Shown here: positions 18,027-27,085 of the stretch, piece by piece | How positions within the stretch are numbered: the stretch's first letter is position 1 | Layout: each line of letters starts with the position of its first letter | Assembly: GCF_014358015.1 (NCBI RefSeq) | Contig: NZ_JACONV010000008.1 | Coordinates: 1 to 64,000 of the forward strand | Direction of reading: 5' to 3' | Source: Pseudomonas triticifolii | Lineage (GTDB): Bacteria > Pseudomonadota > Gammaproteobacteria > Pseudomonadales > Pseudomonadaceae | DNA: 64,000 bases | Made by a program: the position numbers and the translations under genes | Notes under the pieces: model-generated | Database searches by the model: none | The model's input: the letters and a program-made list of their open reading frames with translations, nothing else | Told to the model about the DNA's origin: nothing

Positions 18027-18551
18027 ATGAACATCATTGATTTCAAGAAGCCGCGTCGCCCGTCGGTGCGTGAGGCGAGAGTAAGCAAGGCTCCGTTGCT
18101 GGAAAAAGTGCTAACGGTGGTGCTGAGAACCGACGTGCCCACATTGATGGGCATCTGCAGTGATGGGTTGCGCAGCAATCGCTCAATTCTGGGGGGCGAA
18201 TTTCACGGGGAGGGCGTTCGTGGTTGCGTATTGCCTGGCGGCAGTGATTCATTCGTGGAATTGTCCAGCGAACTTGCCTTCTTCAATGCACGGTTCACCT
18301 TGCGAACACAGTTGGGCGAGTTGATCAACGTGGAAAACCAAGGGACCCTGCTGATGGATGAGGTGGGTCAGGATCAGCTCCAGAACGGTGTGTGGCCCAT
18401 TGCTGAAGGCCATTACCAATGCACCTGCACGCCGAAGTTCCAGGTGTCACTCGGCCCTAATGACTGGCTGGAGAAGAGCGCGTTCATTGGCAAGGTTGAC
18501 TACCTGCACGCCCATGAACTTGTGATCAACTTCTACCGGATAAAGTCTTGA
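18027..18551 (+). CDS. DUF3237 family protein
   Basis: A 174-residue cytoplasmic protein of the DUF3237 (UPF0311) barrel family. Family features are LGGEFHGEGVRGCVLPGGSD, then ARFTLRTQLGELINVENQG, and the C-terminal DWLEKSAFIGKVDY plus VINFYRI. The family has no established reaction. The ATG at 18027 is supported by the start of the conserved region shortly after; the frame extends upstream to 17967 without support. It diverges from the TetR gene and could be a target of that regulator. Confidence 0.8.
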   Translation: MNIIDFKKPRRPSVREARVSKAPLLEKVLTVVLRTDVPTLMGICSDGLRSNRSILGGEFHGEGVRGCVLPGGSDSFVELSSELAFFNARFTLRTQLGELINVENQGTLLMDEVGQDQLQNGVWPIAEGHYQCTCTPKFQVSLGPNDWLEKSAFIGKVDYLHAHELVINFYRIKS

Positions 18552-18595
18552 GTGATGGCCTTATGCTGCGACTGACTTAAATACCCAGCGTGGCT

Positions 18596-19355
18596 ATGAG
18601 TCCCTCCTTAGTGTCGATGTTTCACTCGTGTTCTCTCGGTCTGTTAGTTGCCTGATAACCCAGCGTTCAGGCAAATAGGCGCACCTGAAACAAATTCGTT
18701 ACAATCGCCGCCGAGCTGGCGCGGTGTCAGTTCTTGCATGCCATGGACCGGCGTAGACTGGCGGCATGCCATCATTTCGCAGCTCACCGCGCAGATCGGT
18801 GCACATATCGAGCGTGGCGAATACTTCCAGAAGCTGGTCGTATTTCCGGCAAGACTTGGCGAGAAAGATGTCGAACTCGCGTTCAACTTCACGTCCCTCA
18901 AAGGCAAGTGCACGCCGCATCCGGCGTATTTTCCCGGCGCATTACTGACGTTGACGATCTGGATCTGGGTGAATGGGCCGGTTTACGTCGACACCTACGA
19001 CCTGGCCGCCGAGTTGCGTGTCAACGAATGAAGACCGTGCCAACAGCAAGCCAGCGATGCTTACGTGACGGCCACCTTACGCAATCACGAAGAGGGCAGT
19101 CTTGGTCTGGCCTTCGTGACGGGCTTCACGTTTTTTCTGATTCCCAGCAAGTCAGACAACACCGTGTCGCTCGACCTGACGTTCCGTGACGTGGATGGCA
19201 AGAAACTGGGTCAGGTGAGCAAACAGGAAAAGCTGACCACCTGGAGGCATCTGGTGCTCGTCTTCGCTGTGCCTTTCAACGATTCCAGTGACCGGCTGAT
19301 CCGGGAACTGGCGCGCAGTGCGCTTGAAGAGGCGGCAGGTAAAGGCTTGATTTGA
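18596..19355 (+). pseudogene. Decayed lipoprotein-like gene
   Basis: Two open segments in the same frame are separated by a TGA at 19029-19031: the first ends DLAAELRVNE, the second begins about 19065 (TLRNHEEGSLGLAFVTGFTF) and ends SALEEAAGKGLI. Together they read like one secreted protein with paired beta segments. At the 5' end, a hydrophobic signal-like start (ATG at 18596 or 18617, ending CSLGLLVA) is in a different frame and runs into a TGA at 18653, while the body frame continues from 18648, suggesting a frameshift. With no credible start in the body frame and an internal stop, the gene is most likely inactive. Family not recognised. Confidence 0.55.
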
Positions 19356-19406
19356 GGGCGACGCCTGGCTGGAGCACGCCGTTGGGCTGCTCCAGCCATG
19401 CACGCA

Positions 19407-21524
19407 TCAGAACGTGACGCTAGCGCTCAGGCGAGCGGTGCGCGGCTCCCCGACATTGACTTGCAGCGAGCTGCCGGTGCTGGACGGGTAGTACTGCTTG
19501 TCAAACAGGTTGTCCACGTTCAGTTGCAGGCGGGTCTTGTACCCGGCCATTGGCACATCCCATCGCAGGAATGCATCGGCCACGGTGTAGCTGCTCATGT
19601 AAAACGAGTTGGCGTCGTCACCGGCGCGTTCACCCACGTAACGTGCGCCAGCACCGGCATGCCATTCGCCGAGACCTGACGGCACCTGCAAATGGTGGGA
19701 GAGGTAAAGGCTGGCGGTGTGCTTGGGCGCCTGACTCAGGCGATTGCCTTCGTTGCTTGGATCGTCCAGCACTTCAGTGTGGGTATAGGCGTAGGTGCCG
19801 ATCATGTCCCAGCGCTCGGCGATGCGCCCGGTGACGTCCAGCTCGACGCCTCTCGAGCCAACCTTGCCAGCCGCTTCGCTCACACCTGTCACGCCAGTAG
19901 GGGTGACGACGTTTTTCTTCTCGATGTCAAAGACTGCCATGTTGAAGTCCAGGCCTGGCGCGAGTGCGTATTTGGCGCCGACTTCGTAACTGCGGCCTTC
20001 CTCTGGATCAAAGGTGGTGCCGTCGTCGTTCACGTCTTCGTTAGGCACGAACGAACGGCTGTAATTGCCGTACAGGGAAAGGTCTTCAGTAACCTTGAAC
20101 ACCAACCCGGCCATGGGCAGGAATACGTCATCGTTCGTGTCCAGGTTCTTGACCCGGTTAGCGCCCAGGCCCTGTGCGATGTACTGGTCGTAATGCTGGT
20201 AGCGACCGCCGAGCACCAGAATCCAGCGATCGTTCAGGTGCCAGTTGTCCTTCACGTAGAGTGAGGACGAGGTCAATTGATTGCTAAGATTGCTGGTGGT
20301 CGGACTGACCACGCTGGGCTCAGCCAGGCTGCCATACACCGGGTTGAAGATGTTGAAGCCGTTCTGCGCGGTATTGCGGTAGGTCTTGCCGCGAAACTTG
20401 TCCGAGTCTTCCTGCTCGGCCCCGATCAACAGGTCGTGCTCCTGTCCCAGGAATTGCTGCTTGCCGATGAAATCCCAGCTGGCGTAACGCGTTTCATAGT
20501 CGTAATGCCCGCCATTGGCCTGGCGACGCAACACGCCGGTGCTCGAAAGGGTGCTGGGCTGTGCGATGGAAAGGCTGTAGCGGTCGTTGTTCCAGCCGTA
20601 GGTCAGACGGGTTTTCCAGTCATCACTGAGCTGATACTCGAAGCGTGCTGTGGCCGTTTCGCTGATGCCGACGGTGTTCGCCCATTTCTCGTCCAGACGT
20701 TTGTTGTAGCTGATGTCGCTCGGGTGGCCGCCCGTGAACACGGTGCCACGGTCGAACGGGCTGACGTAATCGTTGTACTCGTAAGCCAGCGTCAGACTTG
20801 CGCGTTCACCCGTCCAGGACAAGGAGGGCGCTATCAGGGTGTGTTGATCGACGCCATAGTTACGCCAGTAATCCTCACTCTGGCGCTCGGCGACCAGGCG
20901 GTAGGCCAGGCCGCTGTCGCCCAAGGGGCCTGTGGTGTCCACGCCAAAGCTGCCGCCGCCCTCACTAAACGCTGAACCACTGAGCGTCGTGCTTTGCACA
21001 TATTGCGGCTGCTTGCTGATCACGTTGATCACGCCGCCCGGTTCCATTGCGCCGTACAACAGTGAGGCTGGCCCCTTGAGCACCTCGACCCGGTCGGTGG
21101 TGGCGCTGAAGTTCTTCGAGACCACCGAGCGCACACCGTCACGCAAGATCGAGCCATCATCGTTGGTACCGAAGCCGCGCTTGACCAGCGAGTCCTTGGT
21201 GTTGCCCAGTGTGTTGCCCTGGCTGACCCCGCTGACAAACTTCATGGCATCGTCCAGCGAGCGCACGTTGTAATCGGCGATGGTCTGCGGGGTCACGACG
21301 TTGACGGACTGCGCTTCTTCCTTGAGCGGCACATCACTCTTGCTGGCAGTGCTGGCGCTTTTGGCGCTGTAGCCGTCTTCGACTGTCGAAGCTGCGGCAG
21401 ACACCTCGGTTGCAGGCAGGGTGGCGATCTGTGCTGCGTGAACTGCACCATCGGGGAGCATGGCCAGCGACAGTGCAGAGAGCAGAAAGGGGCCGGAGTA
21501 GCGAAGGCGTTGGGAGGCGTTCAA
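19407..21524 (-). CDS. TonB-dependent siderophore receptor
   Basis: A 705-residue outer membrane receptor. Signal peptide at 1-30, a TonB-box-like region, a plug domain (about 65-170: EEAQSVNVVTPQTIADYNVRSLDDAM, RGFGTNDDGSILRDGVR, DRVEVLKGPASLLYGAMEPGGVINVISK) and a 22-strand barrel ending in ARLSASVTF with terminal Phe. There is no N-terminal FecA-type signalling domain. It resembles the FhuA/FoxA/ferrichrome-type branch, but the siderophore cannot be named. The start is a TTG at 21524 with a poor ribosome site. A Fur box lies 43 bases upstream, so iron starvation should induce it. Confidence 0.92.
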   Translation of the reverse strand: MNASQRLRYSGPFLLSALSLAMLPDGAVHAAQIATLPATEVSAAASTVEDGYSAKSASTASKSDVPLKEEAQSVNVVTPQTIADYNVRSLDDAMKFVSGVSQGNTLGNTKDSLVKRGFGTNDDGSILRDGVRSVVSKNFSATTDRVEVLKGPASLLYGAMEPGGVINVISKQPQYVQSTTLSGSAFSEGGGSFGVDTTGPLGDSGLAYRLVAERQSEDYWRNYGVDQHTLIAPSLSWTGERASLTLAYEYNDYVSPFDRGTVFTGGHPSDISYNKRLDEKWANTVGISETATARFEYQLSDDWKTRLTYGWNNDRYSLSIAQPSTLSSTGVLRRQANGGHYDYETRYASWDFIGKQQFLGQEHDLLIGAEQEDSDKFRGKTYRNTAQNGFNIFNPVYGSLAEPSVVSPTTSNLSNQLTSSSLYVKDNWHLNDRWILVLGGRYQHYDQYIAQGLGANRVKNLDTNDDVFLPMAGLVFKVTEDLSLYGNYSRSFVPNEDVNDDGTTFDPEEGRSYEVGAKYALAPGLDFNMAVFDIEKKNVVTPTGVTGVSEAAGKVGSRGVELDVTGRIAERWDMIGTYAYTHTEVLDDPSNEGNRLSQAPKHTASLYLSHHLQVPSGLGEWHAGAGARYVGERAGDDANSFYMSSYTVADAFLRWDVPMAGYKTRLQLNVDNLFDKQYYPSSTGSSLQVNVGEPRTARLSASVTF

Positions 21525-21566
21525 GGGAGATGCTCTATCGGAATGTTAATAGCAATAATTGTAATT

Positions 21567-21581
21567 TGATATTAATTCTCA
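21567..21581 (-). promoter_or_regulatory. Fur box upstream of the TonB receptor
   Basis: TGATATTAATTCTCA matches the 7-1-7 Fur motif TGATAATnATTATCA at 12 of 14 informative positions, within the AT-rich promoter region of the receptor gene. Confidence 0.75.
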
Positions 21582-21622
21582 TGTAAACGAATGAATTATC
21601 TGACGCGTTTCCCGCCGGATTC

Positions 21623-22063
21623 TTACGCCTGAAGGGCTGGTGTAAATGCGATCCGTTTGCCCATGCTGATCAGGGGCTCCTGGAAATAGCCAAGTGATTC
21701 GTAAAAGGCCTGCACGCCTTTGTTGCTGGTGCGGATCTGCAGATTGATTTTGATGCAGCCTCGGTCAACCAGCGCCTGCTCGGCATGCCGAACCAACAGG
21801 GTACCCAGGCCCTGGCCGCGGTATTGTGGATCCACTGCTACGGAGTAGAGCCAGCCGCGATGGCCGTCATAGCCCGCCAGGACTGTCCCGGCAACCTTGC
21901 CATCGACAATGGCCACGAAGAACAATTGATCGGCGACGGCCAGCTTCATGTCGATCGACAGATCGGGTCGGTTATGGGGGGCGCTGTCGTTGAACACGGT
22001 CTTCCAGAGTTCAATGACAGCCGAGCGATGGTGTGGGTCTGAGTAGTGGATAACGGCGTGCAT
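21623..22063 (-). CDS. GNAT acetyltransferase, YpeA-like
   Basis: A 146-residue GNAT protein with the acetyl-CoA site WLYSVAVDPQYRGQGLGTLLVRHAEQAL (about residues 69-96) and the C-terminal NKGVQAFYESLGY element. The short length and LAGYDGHRGWLYS strand fit the YpeA group. Starting at 22063 (MHAVIHY) gives an AAGGT upstream; the frame is open to 22090. Substrate unknown. Confidence 0.85.
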   Translation of the reverse strand: MHAVIHYSDPHHRSAVIELWKTVFNDSAPHNRPDLSIDMKLAVADQLFFVAIVDGKVAGTVLAGYDGHRGWLYSVAVDPQYRGQGLGTLLVRHAEQALVDRGCIKINLQIRTSNKGVQAFYESLGYFQEPLISMGKRIAFTPALQA

Positions 22064-22250
22064 GGGGCGACCTTCGATGGGGTCCGCCAACGCTAATACG
22101 TGAGTGTGACACTGTCTATTGATCGGCTACGTCGAGTTGCGCATCGCTATAGCGGGCGTGATAGCAGCCCCGGTCATGGGTGACGCTCACGAGGTCCGAC
22201 AGTATCGAAGGACATGCCCGAAGCAGGCCGTCCTGATTCGGGAAAGCGCA

Positions 22251-23195
22251 TTAGCCCGCCTGATTGCCCTTCACGTCCTTGCGGGTCACTTGCGGCAGCG
22301 TTGATGGGGTTTTGAGCAGTGTCTGTATCGCCTGGCTGTAGGCCTGTCGTCCCAGACGCATACTGTTGTTGTGCGTGCCACCGGGCACCAGCAGCAGGTT
22401 CTTGGGCTCTCTGGCGGCCTCGAACAGCTCCTTGCTGAAGCGCGCCGGAACATAGCGATCATCAGTGCCGTGTACGATCAACACGGGCATGTGGATGTCA
22501 GCGATCTTGTCCACCGAGTCGAATTTCTGCGACAGCAACCAACGCACCGGCAGTGACGTGTTGGCAATTGCGGTTGCCACATCCCCCAGACTGGTAAAGG
22601 TGGACTCGATGATCAGGCCGCGTGCGGCTGGGGCTGTGTTGTCCTTTTCGGCATCGCGGCCCAGTTCCGCTGCCAGGTCGACGGCTACAGCACCGCCCAG
22701 CGAATGGCCATAGATCAACCTCTTTTGAGGATCCGGTTGCAGTTGCTCGAAGCGCTCCCAGGCGATGCGTGCATCTTCGTAAACGGTCTTTTCAGAGGGC
22801 AATTGGCCCATGCTTTGACCGAAGCCGCGGTAGTCGATGGCCAGTATCGAGAAGCCCAGCGCCCGGAGTTGCTCGATACGGAACAACTGGCCGGTCAGGT
22901 TCCAGCGCGAACCGTGCAGGTAGAGTACGGCAGGGGCATCCTTGCGCGAGGCAGGCCACCACCAGGCATGGATGTTCTGCGATGTGCCGAAGCTGGGCGC
23001 CTTGAGTTCAAACTCCTGAACATCGGACGGCAAGCCGCTGTACCAGCTGGCGGTGCCTGGCTCGATGCGAAACACCAGCTCACGCTCTTTGTGTTCAAGC
23101 ACCGCGCAGCCCACCGGCAAACCGATAATGATCGCGGCCATGCATAACCATCTGACAGGGCGGGCCTTGAGACGGTCCAGAGAGAAAGAGGGCAT
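22251..23195 (-). CDS. Alpha/beta hydrolase, membrane or lipid anchored
   Basis: A 314-residue hydrolase. The N terminus (ARPVRWLCMAAIIIGLPVGCA) is a signal anchor that ends in a lipobox-like GCA, so it may be a lipoprotein. The core has the oxyanion YLHGSRWN, the nucleophile elbow IYGHSLGGAVAVDL (Ser near 170), the acid in VHGTDDRYVP and the histidine in PGGTHNNS, a complete triad. The family resembles BEM46/YfhR-type serine hydrolases. The ATG at 23195 fits the signal; the longer frame to 23348 has no support. Substrate unknown. Confidence 0.85.
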   Translation of the reverse strand: MPSFSLDRLKARPVRWLCMAAIIIGLPVGCAVLEHKERELVFRIEPGTASWYSGLPSDVQEFELKAPSFGTSQNIHAWWWPASRKDAPAVLYLHGSRWNLTGQLFRIEQLRALGFSILAIDYRGFGQSMGQLPSEKTVYEDARIAWERFEQLQPDPQKRLIYGHSLGGAVAVDLAAELGRDAEKDNTAPAARGLIIESTFTSLGDVATAIANTSLPVRWLLSQKFDSVDKIADIHMPVLIVHGTDDRYVPARFSKELFEAAREPKNLLLVPGGTHNNSMRLGRQAYSQAIQTLLKTPSTLPQVTRKDVKGNQAG

Positions 23196-23707
23196 GGGGG
23201 AGGTGTTCCGGTAAACAAAATGAAATAAAGCCGTTTCCTCGCGGACGTTGCAAGTCTGCTGGAGAAAATGTCGGTTACAGGATATTGCGCATAGCCTGCA
23301 TTTGCGGGGCAATTGAAAAGCCGGGTCATACGGGGAGCGGGCTGGCAATCATCCTGGAGCATGAACGACTTGATCAGAATGATGACCGGGGCAGGGATGC
23401 CAGGCATCCACAACAGTGAACACCACTCGATGGCCTCTCGGGCATGGCGCGCTTGATCATCAGATGCCTGGGCCAAGCCTGATCGGTAACCTGCTGCTCG
23501 CCAAAAACGAGCGACGAACAGTGTAAGACTGGCGTCCTCAAGGCCGATCATTAGTCCGGTTGGTTATTGAATTAGCCCTTTTTGATAGCCTCGGATTATG
23601 CTGTGACCCCTGGGTGCCGTATTTCTGTCGTTGAACAGCGCCCAGCCCCTGATTTTACGACTAGCCTGAGTTACAGGTTATTCAATTTCTTCAAGAGGTT
23701 ACCGCCT
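23196..23707. other. Intergenic gap between hydrolase and GNAT
   Basis: 512 bases between divergent genes with no supported gene. Open frames here lack motifs and ribosome sites. It presumably carries both promoters. Confidence 0.5.
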
Positions 23708-24190
23708 ATGTTTCTACATCGCCCCCTGGAAGAAAAAGACATCCCTATCGTCTGCGAGCTGCCTCAGAATGCTGACGAGCTGTTCTACATGTTTCCCCGA
23801 GCAACCTGGCCACTGACACCCTCGCAACTCCGAGATGCGCTGGATACACGCTATGACTCGACCGTTATCGAAATGAGCGGAGAAGTGGTGGGTTATGCGA
23901 ATTTCGCCCGCTGTGATTTTCGCGGACGCTGCGCGTTGGGGAACGTGATCATCGCCCCCAAGGCCCGTTCAAAAGGGGTAGGGCGCTACATGATCAGTTG
24001 TATGATGGACATTGCCTTCGATAAACACGAAGGCACTGAGCTCATCGCCTCCTGCTACAACCACAACGTGCCGGGTCTGTTGTTCTACCCCCGCATGGGC
24101 TTTCGCCCTTATGCCATCGAAGAACGACGCGACAAGCAGGGGGCACGGGTGGCGGTCATCCATTTTCGTCTCCCCCGATCCCACGAGTAA
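23708..24190 (+). CDS. GNAT family N-acetyltransferase
   Basis: A 160-residue GNAT enzyme. The acetyl-CoA loop is NVIIAPKARSKGVGRYMISCMMDIAF (about residues 80-105) and the substrate side NHNVPGLLFYPRMGFRPYAI. The start at 23708 follows AAGAGGTTACC. The upstream frame to 23582 is not supported. Substrate unknown; the nearby GNAT at 21623 belongs to a different branch. Confidence 0.85.
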   Translation: MFLHRPLEEKDIPIVCELPQNADELFYMFPRATWPLTPSQLRDALDTRYDSTVIEMSGEVVGYANFARCDFRGRCALGNVIIAPKARSKGVGRYMISCMMDIAFDKHEGTELIASCYNHNVPGLLFYPRMGFRPYAIEERRDKQGARVAVIHFRLPRSHE

Positions 24191-24644
24191 GTCCACGTGT
24201 GCGACCACAGGCTGCAACGGCCGTGGTCGCGAACACCTGTTTTCATGTCCTGAGAAGTAAAAACGAACGGGATCAAAGCGTCCGAAAACTGAATGCTTTT
24301 TTCAAGTTTAATGACCGTTCGTCATTCGGCACTTGCCTGAAAATTCACGTTCTGCGGATTTATTGATGCTGATCATGTTATTCGCCGCATGAACCTATAA
24401 AGTGAATCGTTTCTTCTGGCTGAAGTTACAAATAAATACAATTAGACCGGCGCGTTCAGGCCTTCTGCATGTATTGCTTGTTCGTCGGGCTTGAGGGTAT
24501 AAAGAAGAGCAGGGAATAAATTAGTGGCGACAATTAATTGGCAGGCGAGCGTTGTCGGGCGTCAGTTGATTAATGTTGGTTCGTCACGAAGAAGCTAGTG
24601 GTCTGCCTGTTCATGGCAGCGCTTACACGATAAGGAGATAACCA
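24191..24644. other. Intergenic gap before the DUF1652 gene
   Basis: After the hairpin at 24201-24230, this stretch is AT-rich relative to its neighbours and holds no supported gene. It ends with the AAGGAGATAACC ribosome site of the DUF1652 gene. Confidence 0.5.
24201..24230 (+). terminator. Terminator of the 23708 GNAT gene
   Basis: GCGACCAC and GTGGTCGC flank a fourteen-base centre; TTTT follows nine bases later. Confidence 0.6.
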
Positions 24645-24911
24645 ATGATCGCCTGTGGACTGTCCACGCTGGAACTTCGAAGTCTCGTTGAAGGTTCTTT
24701 TCTGCCATTGCATTGTACGTGTACCGTAGCGCCTGACTACTCGATGACCGTCAAGGTCGACGACCCAGCATCGGGTCGGGTCGAGTTACTGGTCGCCGGT
24801 ATCTCGTTGCACCGATTGAAAACCAGTCGTGATATTTCCGATCTGGTCGCGGAACTGCGCAATGAGCTGCAACACACCGGTGCTACTCAGGTGTACTACC
24901 GGACTGCCTGA
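24645..24911 (+). CDS. DUF1652 family protein
   Basis: An 88-residue protein of the DUF1652 family, small cytoplasmic proteins found almost only in Pseudomonas and often in several copies. Features are STLELRSLVEGSFLPLHCTC, a central DPASGRVELLVAGIS strand region and the helix DISDLVAELRNEL. A strong AAGGAG lies nine bases before the ATG. No function is established. Confidence 0.85.
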   Translation: MIACGLSTLELRSLVEGSFLPLHCTCTVAPDYSMTVKVDDPASGRVELLVAGISLHRLKTSRDISDLVAELRNELQHTGATQVYYRTA

Positions 24912-24993
24912 AGCCGTTTCAGCCCTGCCTCAGGGGCGATCCTGCTGCGCCGTAACCGACTGACGGTTAAGTCGGGCAACGCGTTTATTGACT

Positions 24994-25024
24994 GCATTCA
25001 GAGCGCTCTCTCGAGAGGCGCTCT
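24994..25024 (+). terminator. Terminator after DUF1652 gene
   Basis: AGAGCGC and GCGCTCT flank a CTCTCGAGAG centre that is itself palindromic, followed by GTTTTGT. Confidence 0.7.
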
Positions 25025-25332
25025 GTTTTGTGTCGTGCGCGTTTTTTCGCGTGTCTATTGACGTTATTTGCGTTGTCAATTTGTCGGCGCTGGGTTTTTG
25101 TAAGTTTCAATGGGCTCGATGAAAAAATAAAAAAGCCGTTTGTTGCCTGTTCTTCGCTGATAAATTCTCTGTATGAGTCCCTGTCTAGCGGCAGGGCGAT
25201 TAAAATCAGTGACTTGCATCGCTCGCTTATACGGCTGGCGTCTCTGTTGCGTTATTTGACACTTCACGGTTTCTTTGCAACTATCCCCTTGATCTCTCCG
25301 CTTCATCGGCCTTGATGAACTTTTGGTTCGGT

Positions 25333-25355
25333 GGTTCTTTTCATTGAAAAGAACC
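25333..25355. repeat. Perfect inverted repeat GGTTCTTTTC / GAAAAGAACC
   Basis: Ten-base arms around ATT, about 270 bases before the flavoprotein start. No T run follows on either strand, so an operator is as likely as a terminator. Confidence 0.55.
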
Positions 25356-25624
25356 TTACGGCCTGGCGGTAGCATGGCGTTGTTTTTCTGACAGTGAACT
25401 CAAGTTGAGGTGCCTGTCTGTCTCAGTGCGGGTAACCGCTCATTTCTATTGATAAAACTCACGGCGCTTTTAAACAGCTTCGATGGCGCTGCGCGTGCGG
25501 TGTTTGTTTTATTGCCTTGTATTTAAATCGTGCATGGACGCTGGTTCGCAGTATTGGCCAGGCAATCGATCATCCAGAACTTCTGGAGTGCACCAACGTA
25601 TTGATACGACGATGGAGCATCAAC

Positions 25625-27022
25625 ATGTTTGAAGATCCTTTGGAAACCGTCTGCGGCTGCGTTGTGGCCGGCGCAGGGCTGGCGGGTATGGGCTTTCTGT
25701 TCAACGCATTGAAGAGCGGCGCACTGGCCGACCTTGCCGCGAGTGGCATGATCGTCATTGATGCCAGCGACAAACCCGGCACAGGCGCGCTGGGGGAGTA
25801 CCGGATCACTGCCAACTCGGTGGGGGACGTTTTTATCGACTGTCTGCGCGACCCGGCTCTGCGCGACATCTTCGAGCCTCTGGAGCATTCATCCGCCTAC
25901 TGGCGTATCCGCGGCCAGGCTCAGGGGGCTCCGCAATTATCGGACGTCGGCCATTTGATGGCTGAAGCATCGACGCTGGTGCTGGAGCACATCACTCGGC
26001 ACTACGGGGTCAAGGTCTGGCACAGCACGACCATCACCGAGGTGGTCAGTGAAGATGATGAGTTTTATCTGAATGTAGAGACCGAGGGTTGCGCCAGACG
26101 TGTTCGTTGTCAAACGCTGGTCATGAACCTGGGCGGTCGACAGGACCCGCAGCACTTGATCAACAGTCTGGCCCTGCAAGGACTCACACTGTCCGGCGCA
26201 ATGAACATCCAGAGTGCCGACCGCCTGTTACGCATGAACGCCGTGCAATTGCGCGAAGCGTTTGCGCTGGCGTTGGCCAGTGAGGGACGGATTACCGTGG
26301 TCGGGGGATCGCACAGCGCTTTTTCCACACTGGAAAACCTCGCTGATGCCCTGGAGTTCGCAGGGCTCCGTGAGTTGACCCTGATCCATCGCAGCCCCAT
26401 CAGGCTGTTTTATGAAAGTCCTGAGCATGCCCGTGAAGCGGGCTACGCATTTAATGCCCAATTGGATGTGTGTCCGGTTTCCGGTCGTATCAACCGCTCT
26501 GGAGGCCTGCGTTACCGTGCGTTGGACATTGGTCGCGAGGCGCTCAAGACCGGGCGCATCGGCAAGACCGGCGTGCACGTGCGGATGCTGCAGACGCAGG
26601 AGGGACCGCCTGCAGACTTCGAACAGGCCGGGCGTGCGCTCGCCGACTCCTGTGTGGTCGTGCAGTGTTCGGGCTATCAGCCCCGATTACCGGTCCTGCG
26701 TTACGGTGACGGGAGTCCTGTTACCTTGCGTGAAGCCAAGGGCGGTCTGGATTCGGACGCCTCGGGATGTCCGATCGATCAGAATGGCCGTCGTCTTAAA
26801 GGGCTTTACCTGTTCGGCCTCGGTGCAGGACTTGGCGCGGATCCGCAACTGGGTAGCGAGCCTTCCTTCGATGGACGGATTTATGGTGTCTGGCAATTTC
26901 ATCACGATGCCAGTACGGCGGTGATTCAAGCTGTCCTTGCGCGATTGCATCACAAGGCCTCTGCCGTCGACACTTCATGCCTGACGGGCTTCATGCAGCT
27001 GGAAACGCGGTTCCAGGCCTGA
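25625..27022 (+). CDS. FAD/NAD(P)-binding oxidoreductase of unknown substrate
   Basis: A 465-residue flavoprotein. An N-terminal Rossmann motif (CVVAGAGLAGMGFLFNAL, about 12-29) binds FAD, and a second one (ITVVGGSHSAFSTLENLADAL, about 219-239) suits NADPH. A late GLYLFGLGAGLG supports a disulfide-oxidoreductase or N-monooxygenase-like fold. GGAG precedes the ATG at 25625. It is followed, 63 bases on, by a PanE-like reductase on the same strand, suggesting a two-gene metabolic unit. I cannot assign a reaction; it may be a hydroxylase of a small metabolite. Confidence 0.75.
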   Translation: MFEDPLETVCGCVVAGAGLAGMGFLFNALKSGALADLAASGMIVIDASDKPGTGALGEYRITANSVGDVFIDCLRDPALRDIFEPLEHSSAYWRIRGQAQGAPQLSDVGHLMAEASTLVLEHITRHYGVKVWHSTTITEVVSEDDEFYLNVETEGCARRVRCQTLVMNLGGRQDPQHLINSLALQGLTLSGAMNIQSADRLLRMNAVQLREAFALALASEGRITVVGGSHSAFSTLENLADALEFAGLRELTLIHRSPIRLFYESPEHAREAGYAFNAQLDVCPVSGRINRSGGLRYRALDIGREALKTGRIGKTGVHVRMLQTQEGPPADFEQAGRALADSCVVVQCSGYQPRLPVLRYGDGSPVTLREAKGGLDSDASGCPIDQNGRRLKGLYLFGLGAGLGADPQLGSEPSFDGRIYGVWQFHHDASTAVIQAVLARLHHKASAVDTSCLTGFMQLETRFQA

Positions 27023-27085
27023 CAGCGGAGGCTGCGTATGCCGGGCTCGGCAGGGCGGCTCACAGCACAACAGGAGATCCAGGCC

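Larger units (their letters stand above)
24912..25624. other. Long gap with hairpins before the flavoprotein gene
   Basis: 713 bases. It contains the DUF1652 terminator, then an AT-rich stretch without a supported gene (the 95-codon open frame at 25028 is unlike protein), then a perfect ten-base inverted repeat at 25333-25355. The promoter of the 25625 gene should lie in the last 250 bases. A small RNA is possible but not shown. Confidence 0.45.

Noticed and set aside
23349..23560. Short plus-strand frame near 23362 starting ATGAACGAC
   Set aside because: About 31 codons, no ribosome site and no similarity I can recognise.
25028..25315. 95-codon frame in the gap before the flavoprotein gene
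   Set aside because: No convincing start or ribosome site and no domain. The leading hydrophobic stretch arises from AT-rich sequence right after a terminator.
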